38,500 bases of DNA from an uncultured Oscillatoriales cyanobacterium (GTDB taxonomy: Bacteria > Cyanobacteriota > Cyanobacteriia > Cyanobacteriales > Microcoleaceae). The first letter of the stretch is position 1, and each line of letters starts with the position of its first letter. Made by a program: the position numbers and the translations under genes. Shown piece by piece: positions 17,326 through 26,100 of this stretch. The stretch is from assembly GCA_903893625.1 (NCBI GenBank), contig CAITND010000264.1, positions 1-38,500 of the forward strand, written 5' to 3'. The notes below the pieces were generated by a model. The model searched no databases. It was not told the DNA's origin and saw only the letters and a program-made list of their open reading frames with translations.

Positions 17326-17859
17326 TTAAAATAGCTCAGGTATATCTTGGTTTCTCATCCATGCCATCATTAAATAAGGTTTAACAATATGCAGAGATGG
17401 GCGGTAAGTTGGGTAAATTAAATGTTCATTTAATGTGACAATCTTTGTATCTTTCGCTAAAAAGTCTTTAAGATTTGCTGTTACTAATATTGATGCTTGA
17501 CCTGCTAAGGCTGTCTCAAGAACATGACGGTCTTCAATATCGTGTAATGGAATAACACCTGTCCCCCCTAAAGTTAATTGAGGGCTACCCACTATTCTTG
17601 CTTCTGCATAATCTTTGATAGTATCAATGTATAAATCTGCTATGTGATCAGGAATTTTTAGCTTTTCTACTAGCACCGAAGATAGACGGTTGAGCATACC
17701 CCAGGAGATAATAAGCTGAACCGACCCTAACGCACAGGTTCCTTCTCGAACAATCTTAACTAAAGATTGGCACGCTGTATCTTGCTTACCTTTTCTATCA
17801 GCAAGTAGAGCAGCACACCAAATATTAAGGTCAAGGCATAACCGAAGCCAATTGCTCAT
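17326..17859 (-). CDS. PIN-domain protein (putative toxin-like ribonuclease)
   Basis: A 177-residue protein with a PIN fold: the first acid D10 in CLDLNIW, D110 in HDIEDRHVLETALAG, and the terminal SILVTANLKDF with N129 and D132. Most PIN proteins are metal-dependent RNases, often toxins. The second acidic position expected in the helix ISWGMLNRLSSVL is occupied by N57, so the active site may be altered. The C-terminal 45 residues (after 132) extend beyond a minimal PIN domain. It is the last of three genes in a tight operon, 9 nt after the 186-aa gene, which would be the natural candidate for an antitoxin by position but does not resemble known ones. Confidence 0.75.
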   Translation of the reverse strand: MSNWLRLCLDLNIWCAALLADRKGKQDTACQSLVKIVREGTCALGSVQLIISWGMLNRLSSVLVEKLKIPDHIADLYIDTIKDYAEARIVGSPQLTLGGTGVIPLHDIEDRHVLETALAGQASILVTANLKDFLAKDTKIVTLNEHLIYPTYRPSLHIVKPYLMMAWMRNQDIPELF

Positions 17860-17868
17860 GAAAACTCA

Positions 17869-18429
17869 TTAAGAAGTTAGGGAAACAGCTAAAGATAAAA
17901 TATCATCTTCGGTTTCAAGTTCCTCTAGTTCGTCAATTTTCATGTGTTCCATAATCAAATGATGGACTGCTTCGTACTTCCTATCCAGCAATGTCCGAAT
18001 ACAGTCTTGAGTATCACCCAATTCTTGACTTGAGGGTCTTAAAGAAATGACATTCAAGCCTAATTTAGCTAAAGATAACAAAATTTCTAAAGCTCTTTTA
18101 TTACCCGTTGAAGCTTCATAAAATATCAGACGATTAAAATCATCAAAGCTAAGGGTTAAAACAGAAACAAGCTTTTCTTGATCACCAAGCTTTAAGGTAA
18201 TTTCTATCCTTTCAATTTCTTGTGTAAATCCAATTTCATTTAATCTTCTTAGGGTCTGACTATCTTCGCTCAAAATTTCTTGATCTAACCCATTATTTTT
18301 ATACCCTAAAGCTCGATTAAGTGTTCTCATCCCAATGCGATAATTGCCGTTGGGCATTTGATAAAACTCAATTCCCAAGGATTTTAAAGACGAAATTGTT
18401 TGTAGCTGTGCTTTAACAACATCCATCAT
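17869..18429 (-). CDS. Unrecognised 186-aa protein of the PIN/pentapeptide operon
   Basis: I do not recognise this family. The protein begins with a helix (MMDVVKAQLQTISSLKSLG), followed by EFYQMPNGNYRIGMRTLNRALGY (about 21-43), a stretch faintly like the DNA-contacting N-termini of phage antirepressors. A mixed alpha/beta middle follows, then RALEILLSLAKLG, and a strongly acidic tail (KIDELEELETEDD). The acidic C-terminus would suit an antitoxin that neutralises the following PIN protein. GGAG lies 8 nt before the ATG. The gap to the pentapeptide gene is 15 nt and to the PIN gene 9 nt. Confidence 0.7.
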   Translation of the reverse strand: MMDVVKAQLQTISSLKSLGIEFYQMPNGNYRIGMRTLNRALGYKNNGLDQEILSEDSQTLRRLNEIGFTQEIERIEITLKLGDQEKLVSVLTLSFDDFNRLIFYEASTGNKRALEILLSLAKLGLNVISLRPSSQELGDTQDCIRTLLDRKYEAVHHLIMEHMKIDELEELETEDDILSLAVSLTS

Positions 18430-18444
18430 CTTGATTCTCCTTTT

Positions 18445-20742
18445 TTAATTAATTTCTTCACCATCTAAGAAAATTCGAGTTTTATCGGATAATCCTGCAT
18501 TATTTCCTAATTTAACTCCGCTAATTTGTGCTTCAGCAATACCACTGCGGAATAAATTGGCTCCGCGTAAATCCGTCGCTAATAAAATCGCATCTTTTAG
18601 ATTCGTATGACGAACAATTGCATCTCTTAAACACGCATAACTAAAATCAACCTGCATTAAATTAGCACGGGTTAAATCCACTTTTGTCAAGTCCGCATGA
18701 CGGAGATTACTTTGAGATAAATTGGTATCTCGAAGTTGTGCATAAGCTAAAATAGCTTGACTTAAATCTGCTTGATTGATGGTTGCAGCCGTGAGATTAG
18801 CTTTAGTTAAATTCGTTGATTTTAGGTTGGCTTGGGATAAGACAGCACGCTCTAAAATGGCATCCTGTAAATTAACATTTTCCAAATTAGCGGCGGTTAA
18901 ATTAGCTCCTCGTAAATCAATCCCTTGAAGATTTGCGCCTTCAAGATTCGCTCTGCTTAAGTTAACATTGGTTAAATTCGCAAAACTTAAATTAGCTCCC
19001 TTTAAATTAGCTCCGCTTAAATTGGCGAGTTGTAGTTGGGATGAGGATAAATTGACTTCGCTTAAATCAGTATTTTCTAAATTCGCTTCCTGTAAATTAG
19101 CATGGGTAATAATAGCGCCTTTTAAATCAGCACGGTTAAAGTTGGCTTGTTTTAAATTCGTACCTGTTAAATTAGCGTGTTTTAATTCCGCTCGACGAAA
19201 ATCCGTTTTCGTTAAATTTGCCTCCGTCAGATTGGTATAATTGAGATCAGAGATAAAGAATTTAGTTTCTGTAAAATTTCCCTGACTTAAATCTGCACGG
19301 CTAAGTTTAGCAAGGCTTAAATCTACTTGAATCAATTCAACGGATTTTAAATTCATATCGCGTAAATCTGCACCCCGCAAATCTTTCCCTTTTGACTGCA
19401 CTTCTTTTAAATTAGTGGTGCGTAAATCGGGGCCTTTGAATTGACAAAATAGGCGATAGGTGTCTAATTCAGTTTCGGATTGAGTTCCCGGTGGATGTTC
19501 TTTCGTTTTTACTAAAAAATACTGGACATTTTCTGTAAATAAAGTGAATACTAAATTAAAAACTTCTAGGAATTGAATCACGCCTTGACATCTGGTTTCG
19601 GCATGATCTTGATAGAATTGAATTAAATTAGCAATACAAATCTCCAGATAGCTGCGACAAGAATTCCCCATCAAAACTAATTTTAGCAGCAGAATTACTA
19701 ATGTCAGTTGACTCCCCTGCCCAATCATTAAATTAAATAAAAATGATGGAGGTTTACCATTTTCAATGAGTAAATATTCAATCAGTCGGTTGCAAGTTCT
19801 GTTAATTAAAGCTTTATTAACGATTATATCATGATCAATACAGTAAAGAGATTCCAGCTTTTCTTCTATTCTTTCTCGCAGAATATTTGCTGGATATTGC
19901 TGACTGATATTAAACATCAAATATTGAGGTAAACACTGTTTAAATTGTTCATAGCTAAAATTCTGGGTGTTGTGTAAAAATAAATTGGCTTGAGTTCCAT
20001 AATTAAAGACTCGCTGTGTAGAAATCGTTTGTTTAATTAAACCCACGACTTCATCCCCCAGTTGAGTCGGGTTTTTCCGCCTCTGCTCTTGACCCGTTGA
20101 AGATCCCATCCGCGCGATATACATTGCTAAATCAAATTTGTATTTGTCCTTAAGCTGTTTCGCCAAATTTCGAGCGACTTCTTTTTGTTCCCTAGAATTG
20201 CGAGGGTTGAGGTATTGGGGAACTAATAAATAGGATTGATAACGACTGCTCCAATTGCTGCGTTCCAAGTTCCCACAGCGTAGTATTTCTTGATAATCTT
20301 CACTTTCTAAAAAGTTATTCATCCATAACAAGAGTCGGCTTTCTTGAATAGATAAGCAGGTTTGATTACAATCCGGGGATTCCGATAGTTTATCTATAAG
20401 TTTCCTAATCACATGATATTGACGTTTAATCAGCCAATTATTAATCAGGATATAGCAACATCGCTTCAGCACCCCTTTAAAATGGGGTTCTCCTTCCTTA
20501 GAACTCAGAATATCTTCAAAGGCAACTTGAACCTCCGGCTGATGGGGACACAGGAGGTAAAAAAATAATTGTTCAAAGCAATCAAAAACGGCTGCTGGGC
20601 TGTCCGTTTGCACCCCATTTAAAAAGAATTCATAGATTAGGTCTGCACTCATTTTTAAGCGGATATTAAGAGAATGGCTTTTTGAATTTGACGAAAATTG
20701 ATTAGTAACACTAATCAATTGTTTCAGAAGCAGATTAACCAT
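18445..20742 (-). CDS. Large pentapeptide-repeat protein
   Basis: A 765-residue protein in two halves. Residues 1 to about 435 are helical with many hydrophobic and Cys positions and no recognised domain. From about 440 to 745 there is a nearly continuous run of A(D/N)LxX pentapeptides, roughly 60 copies, folding into a right-handed quadrilateral beta-helix. Such repeats are common in cyanobacteria; some mimic DNA and protect gyrase, but most are of unknown function. I start at ATG 20742; the TTG one codon earlier is in frame but unlikely. It is first in an operon with the 186-aa and PIN genes. The antisense frame looks open only because of the repeat codon pattern. Confidence 0.9.
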   Translation of the reverse strand: MVNLLLKQLISVTNQFSSNSKSHSLNIRLKMSADLIYEFFLNGVQTDSPAAVFDCFEQLFFYLLCPHQPEVQVAFEDILSSKEGEPHFKGVLKRCCYILINNWLIKRQYHVIRKLIDKLSESPDCNQTCLSIQESRLLLWMNNFLESEDYQEILRCGNLERSNWSSRYQSYLLVPQYLNPRNSREQKEVARNLAKQLKDKYKFDLAMYIARMGSSTGQEQRRKNPTQLGDEVVGLIKQTISTQRVFNYGTQANLFLHNTQNFSYEQFKQCLPQYLMFNISQQYPANILRERIEEKLESLYCIDHDIIVNKALINRTCNRLIEYLLIENGKPPSFLFNLMIGQGSQLTLVILLLKLVLMGNSCRSYLEICIANLIQFYQDHAETRCQGVIQFLEVFNLVFTLFTENVQYFLVKTKEHPPGTQSETELDTYRLFCQFKGPDLRTTNLKEVQSKGKDLRGADLRDMNLKSVELIQVDLSLAKLSRADLSQGNFTETKFFISDLNYTNLTEANLTKTDFRRAELKHANLTGTNLKQANFNRADLKGAIITHANLQEANLENTDLSEVNLSSSQLQLANLSGANLKGANLSFANLTNVNLSRANLEGANLQGIDLRGANLTAANLENVNLQDAILERAVLSQANLKSTNLTKANLTAATINQADLSQAILAYAQLRDTNLSQSNLRHADLTKVDLTRANLMQVDFSYACLRDAIVRHTNLKDAILLATDLRGANLFRSGIAEAQISGVKLGNNAGLSDKTRIFLDGEEIN

Positions 20743-21458
20743 CAACTGTACGGGGTGCTTATACTGTTAATTTTAGCATAGCCTGAGCTAGAAAAATCAA
20801 CAATATTGAACGATATCTTTACACTTCTTTCATGATTTAAGAAGAAAAGTCATCTTTATTTAAAGCTTTTGTAATTCTGGTTAGGAATTTTTATCCAAAA
20901 GTGAAATTCTGCTTCGGTGGATTGATTCGCTACAATCCAAAACAGTCATGGATGAGCCATTAATGCAGATTATATCCTCTTGAGTTAATCAAGCGAAGAC
21001 TCTGGATCAGGTTTCTGGGTTTGCTTCCAGTAAAGCAGCACATTCAGTTTTCGTCAAGTCCAATGATCTCCGGCTTTAAAAATTCAATCCCCTTTTTGAT
21101 ACTATTTGATGACAGTAAACCGTTAACCATCAACTCTTAATAATCTCCTCCTGCGCCTCCACCCCCGGTGTGGCGAAAGGTTCAGAATTTTAGAAAAGTT
21201 TTGACTTATAGAACAGAACCTTGATCTGAGTATAATAGTAAGTAAGCTAAAACTAGCGGAGTTTAGTGGATGCAATTGAATGCTATAAAATTTTAGCAGA
21301 GGGAAAGGTTTAGTTTTGATCTGTTTAAACACCTGAGAGGGACGTTGAGATAATTTTATCTCAACAGAGGATTTAAAAAATCCTGATCAGATTCAAGATA
21401 TATCCGCTTTAAAGGATAGTTTAATCTGTGGTTTATTTTATTAACTAATTCACTGCGA
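20743..21458. other. 716-nt gene-free region before the response regulator
   Basis: No credible gene: frames are short and lack ribosome sites and family features. It probably holds the divergent promoters of the pentapeptide operon and of the response regulator. A TATAAT at 21231-21236 has a weak -35 (TAGAAC) 16 nt upstream on plus. Two hairpins lie before the start codon (see 21344-21384). The remainder is unremarkable. Confidence 0.6.
21344..21384 (+). other. Tandem leader hairpins upstream of the GGDEF response regulator
   Basis: Hairpin 1: GTTGAGATA (21344-21352) / TATCTCAAC (21357-21365), a perfect 9-bp stem with a 4-nt loop. Hairpin 2: AGGATTT (21368-21374) / AAATCCT (21378-21384). 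They are 2 nt apart and end about 75 nt before the ATG. No U-run follows, so a terminator is unlikely; a leader or processing element is possible. Confidence 0.4.
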
Positions 21459-22949
21459 ATGTATGTCTCTCCCAATTCTGAATCTAGGGCGGATTTGCTA
21501 GTTATTGATGATACACTAGCAAATTTAAGGCTCTTAGTCAATCTGCTCCGAGAAAACGGCTATAAAGTTCGAGCCGTTAGTAATGGTTATGAGGCTCTGG
21601 AGACGATTCAAAAGAGTCCTCCCGACTTAATTTTGTTAGATATTCTCATGCCCGATTTATCGGGTTATGAAGTCTGCAAACGTTTAAAAGAGGATGTCAA
21701 TACTCAAGATATTCCGATTATCTTCCTCAGTGCATTAAGTGATGGATTAGATAAAGTCAAAGCCTTTAGTGTTGGAGGTTCTGACTATATTACAAAACCA
21801 TTTCAAGTGGAAGAAGTGTTAGCACGGGTAAAAAATCAACTCACCATTCAATGGCATAAAAAACAACTCCAGCTTGAAATTTTAGAACGGGAGCAAGCTC
21901 AAGAAGCGTTACGGGTGCAATATCAACGGGAACAGGCGTTAAATCGAGTGATTCGGTCAATTCGTAATTCCCTAGAACTCTCTACTGTATTTTCTACGGC
22001 TGTCAACGAAATTGGTCAACTCTTACAAGCGGATTGGGTGGCAATTGTTCAACATTTCTCTCAACACCGTAGTTGGCAGCCCATTGTTGAATATTTCCCC
22101 AATTCTGATCTCGCCAAATTAGTCAATGCTAAACTCTCAAGTCCCCGTTATTTATTAACAGAACGTCTGAAATTATTACAAACCTTTTGTGTCGAAGACC
22201 CTCAAGAAATCATTGATGAATTTAATCAGGATTTAGTTGAACAATATCCGAGAATTTGGTTGCAGATTCCTGTTTATTCCGATGGGAAAGTTTGGGGAAG
22301 TTTAAGTATAGTTAGACATCGTTCTATTCCCTGGTCAGAAACCGATGTAGAATTAGCAGTAGTGGTCACGGATCAATTAGCGATCGCAATTGGACAATCT
22401 CAACTCTATCAACAACTGCATCAAGTTAATCAGGAATTAGAACATCTGGCTAATTTAGATGGGTTAACACAAGTCGCAAATCGCCGAAGGTTTGATCGGG
22501 TTTTAGAACAAGAATGGCTGCGATTACGACGCGAAAAGCTACCTTTATCCCTAATTTTAGCGGATATTGATTATTTCAAATTATATAATGATACTTATGG
22601 TCATTTAGCTGGGGATGATTGTTTAAGACAAATTGCCCAAACAATTCATCAAACTCTCAAACGTCCTGCGGATTTAGTTGCCCGTTATGGAGGAGAAGAA
22701 TTTGTCGTAATTCTTCCCAATACATCCCTACCTGGAGCACTACAAGTCGCTGAACACATTCGACAAGCGGTTTATAATTTGCAATTAACCCATCAAGCAT
22801 CCCCAGGAACGGGTGTAATCACTCTCAGTTTAGGGGTTAGTAGTTTAATTCCCCCAATTAATGAAGAACCCCAAATATTAATTCAAAAGGCAGATCAAGC
22901 TTTATATAAAGCTAAAAAACAGGGAAAAAATATTGTGTGTGATCTTTAA
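21459..22949 (+). CDS. Response regulator diguanylate cyclase (REC-GAF-GGDEF)
   Basis: A 496-residue protein. REC domain 12-128: acidic pair D17/D18, phospho-acceptor D61 in LLDILMPD, switch-side K113 in ITKPF. A coiled linker (130-160) leads to a GAF domain (about 165-315). The GGDEF domain (about 330-490) has the active motif GGEEF (411-415) and the inhibitory-site RxxD (RPAD, 402-405) five residues before it. It makes cyclic di-GMP from two GTP when phosphorylated and should be product-inhibited. It is followed 168 nt later by a giant hybrid kinase on the same strand, which is the likely phosphodonor. The ribosome site before ATG 21459 is weak. Confidence 0.93.
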   Translation: MYVSPNSESRADLLVIDDTLANLRLLVNLLRENGYKVRAVSNGYEALETIQKSPPDLILLDILMPDLSGYEVCKRLKEDVNTQDIPIIFLSALSDGLDKVKAFSVGGSDYITKPFQVEEVLARVKNQLTIQWHKKQLQLEILEREQAQEALRVQYQREQALNRVIRSIRNSLELSTVFSTAVNEIGQLLQADWVAIVQHFSQHRSWQPIVEYFPNSDLAKLVNAKLSSPRYLLTERLKLLQTFCVEDPQEIIDEFNQDLVEQYPRIWLQIPVYSDGKVWGSLSIVRHRSIPWSETDVELAVVVTDQLAIAIGQSQLYQQLHQVNQELEHLANLDGLTQVANRRRFDRVLEQEWLRLRREKLPLSLILADIDYFKLYNDTYGHLAGDDCLRQIAQTIHQTLKRPADLVARYGGEEFVVILPNTSLPGALQVAEHIRQAVYNLQLTHQASPGTGVITLSLGVSSLIPPINEEPQILIQKADQALYKAKKQGKNIVCDL

Positions 22950-22978
22950 TATCAACAAAGCTCTGTTTCATTCAATAT

Positions 22979-23080
22979 TATAGCAGGAAACAGGAAACAG
23001 ATTAAACCGAAGGTGGATAGGGACACAAGGCGAGGTTTGAGGATCAGTCTATGTCCTCACTACCAGGCGCGACTGCTATA
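22979..23080. repeat. MITE-like 102-bp spacer element
   Basis: Terminal inverted repeats TATAGCAG (22979-22986) and CTGCTATA (23073-23080) bound an otherwise non-coding 102-bp piece that also contains a CAGGAAA heptamer doublet at the left end. The size and terminal repeats fit a miniature inverted-repeat element. No transposase is present and flanking duplication is not clear. Confidence 0.4.
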
Positions 23081-23117
23081 TCTAACCATAAAAATATAGA
23101 GGAAAGGGACAGGTATT

Positions 23118-26100
23118 ATGAGGACAAACCAGCTATCATTTTTATCAAATCTGATTCAATCTTTAGCAGGACTGAAACGTTTTTCTCAATGGATTAGTTT
23201 AGTGATTTGCTGTTTAGGATTGCTGGGGTTACTCAGTGGAACTGGGCGAACTATTCTTGCCGATAATATTCTCCTGAATTTAATTTATTTCAATTTTTAT
23301 ACAGCTATTAGTTTAATTATAAGTGGATTGACCTTGGGATTATGGCACAAAAAAAACCTGTCTATTCCCGAATTTCAAAACTCAAAAATCCTAAAATTAG
23401 AAATTAAAATCGGCGGATTTTTAATTATTTTAATCGCTTTTTTAGATTTATTTTATAATATTTTTAATTTTCTTAATCCCTCTATTAATCTGCTTTTAGT
23501 TTCTCAATTTCAACCTAACTTCACTGGTTTAGTCCTAGAACCAATGGAGACGAATACCGCTTTAGTATTTCTGATGATAGGAGTGGCTTTACTCCTATTA
23601 AATACGGATCAACCGAATGCTTATCTGATTGATATTATCGTGATTTCGGGGGGATTTATTAGCTTGATTAAACTGTTAACACCTATTTCGGGCAAGGTTG
23701 ATTTTTCCCCAACAGAGATAGGATGGCAAACAGCGATCGCATTGTTGTTGTTGTGTAGTGGGATATTTAGTGTTCGTCCCCATCAAAGATTAGTGAACCG
23801 AAATGAAACCAATTTGCAACCAGCCAAAGCCAACTTAGAAACCCAAATCAATGAACACACCGCCGAGTTACAAACTTGGAAACAGCGTTATGAAATCGCC
23901 GTTGAACTCAGTGGTCAACTGTTATATGAATATGATTTACTCACCCAAAATCACACCTGGGGAAACAATACAAAAACCTTATTGGGTTATGATGTCGCAG
24001 AAATGCCACAGACGATTGAGGATTATTTCGGTTTAATTCATCCCGATGATCGAAAATATTTGCAGGAAGCGATCAAAACCACTCTCATACAAAACTCTAC
24101 TCAATTTCAATTTCAATATCAGATCAGGCATCAAAATGGATCTTATATTTGGATTGAAGATCAATGTCAATTTTGGTCAATTAATGGGGAAAGTCCGACT
24201 AAATTCATTGGTTTTTTGCGAGATATTAGTGAGCAGAAACAAATAGAAATTGCCCGATCACAAATTGCGGCGATTGTTGAATCCTCTGACGATGCGATTA
24301 TCAGTAAAACCCTAGAAGGAATTATTATTAGTTGGAATGCCGGGGCAGAAAGGTTATTTGGGTACACCGCAGCAGAAATTCTCGGTCAGCCGATTTCTAT
24401 TTTATTACCTCCTGAGCGTTACCCGGAAGAATCTGAAATTTTAAAACACTTGGTTAACGGCGAAAGAATCCAACACTTTGAAACAGTGAGAAAACGAAAA
24501 GACGGTAGTTTACTTGATATTTCTATAACAGTATCTCTGGTCAAAAATAAAAAAGGTGAAATCATTGGAGCCTCTAAAATTGCCCGTGATATTAGCGAAC
24601 AAAAACGCATAGAATCTCACCTCCGCGAAAGTGAAGAACGATTTCGCAGTGCCTTTGAAAATGCCTCTATTGGGATGGCAATTTTGGGTTTAGAGGGTCA
24701 GTGGTTACGAGTGAATCAAGCATTATGTGTAATGCTGGGGTATAGTCAGGCAGAATTATTAAATTTAACCTTTCAAGAAATTACCCATTCTGATGACTTA
24801 GAAACCGATCTCGAAAATTACTATAAATTATTAAATGATCAAATTCAAACTTATCAAAGTGAAAAACGATATATTCACAAACAAGGACAGATCATTTGGA
24901 TCTTACTGAATAGTACACTGGTTCGAGATCAGCAGAGAAATCCCTTATATTTTATTGCCCAAATTCAAGATATTACCCCTCGTAAACAAGCAGAAGTTGC
25001 CCTGCGAGATAGTGAAGCCCGTTTTCGAGCTATTTTTGATCAAACCTTCCAATTAATGGGACTTTTAACCTGTGAAGGGATCACCTTAGAAATTAATCAA
25101 ACCGCCTTAGATTTTTCAGGGTTGCAACGTCAAGATATAGTAAATCGACCCTTTTGGGAGGGAGGTTGGTGGAGGATTTCTACCGAAACTCAAGCCCAAC
25201 TTCAAAAGGCAATTATTCGGGCGGCTCAAGGGGAATTTATTCGCGATGAAATTGATGTTTTAGATCGAGAAAATAAAATCATAACGATGGATGTTTCCCT
25301 CCGTCCCTTATTTGATGAAGCCGGACAAGTCAAACTTTTAATTTCTGAAGGACGAGATATTACCGAACGCCAAACTCTGCAACGAGAATTAGCCCAACGA
25401 GAATCTTGGTTAGATGCTTTTTTTGCTTGCGCTCCCGCCGGATTATTAATTTTAGATGATCAAAAACGATTTATTAAAGTTAACGATTCGATCGCAAAAA
25501 TGCACCAAATTCCAGCCAAAGATCATATTGGTCAATCCATTCAAGATGTTTTTTGTGAATATACAGCGATTTTAGAATTTGTTTGTGATGAAGTATTAAA
25601 TAAAGGAAATCCGATTCTGGATTTAGAAATTAGTGGAGAATATACCCGTCCAGGGATTAGAAGTTATTGGATGGCATCGTTTTTTCCCTTATCAACTAAT
25701 AGTCAAGGCTGTCCTTCAGGAGTGGGTGGGGTGTTATTAGATATTACCGAACGCAAACGAGTGGAATTAGAATTACGGTCTGTCAGTGAACGGTTACAAT
25801 ATTTACTCACCGTGAGTCCGGCTGTGATTTTTAGTTGTCAACCCCAGGAAAATTATGACATTACTTTTATGAGTGATAATGTTCGGAGTTTGTTGGGTTA
25901 TTATGCTCCAGAATTCCTCAGAAATCCTGGTTTTTGGTTAAATCATGTTCATCCTGAAGATATTAAACTGTTGCGCTCAGGATTACAGCGAATTTTAAGG
26001 CGAGATGTCTTTAGTTATGAATATCGATTTTTAGATTCTGATCGCACCTATCGTTGGTTAGATATGCAAATGCGGTTAGTTCGAGATCCCAAAGGACAAC

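Noticed and set aside
18968-19240. Open plus-strand frame of 90 codons
   Set aside because: Antisense to the pentapeptide repeats; openness follows from the periodic codon pattern and there is no ribosome site.
21123-21332. 69-codon minus frame in the long spacer before the GGDEF gene
   Set aside because: No family features, an Arg-run end from repeat-like sequence, and no ribosome site.
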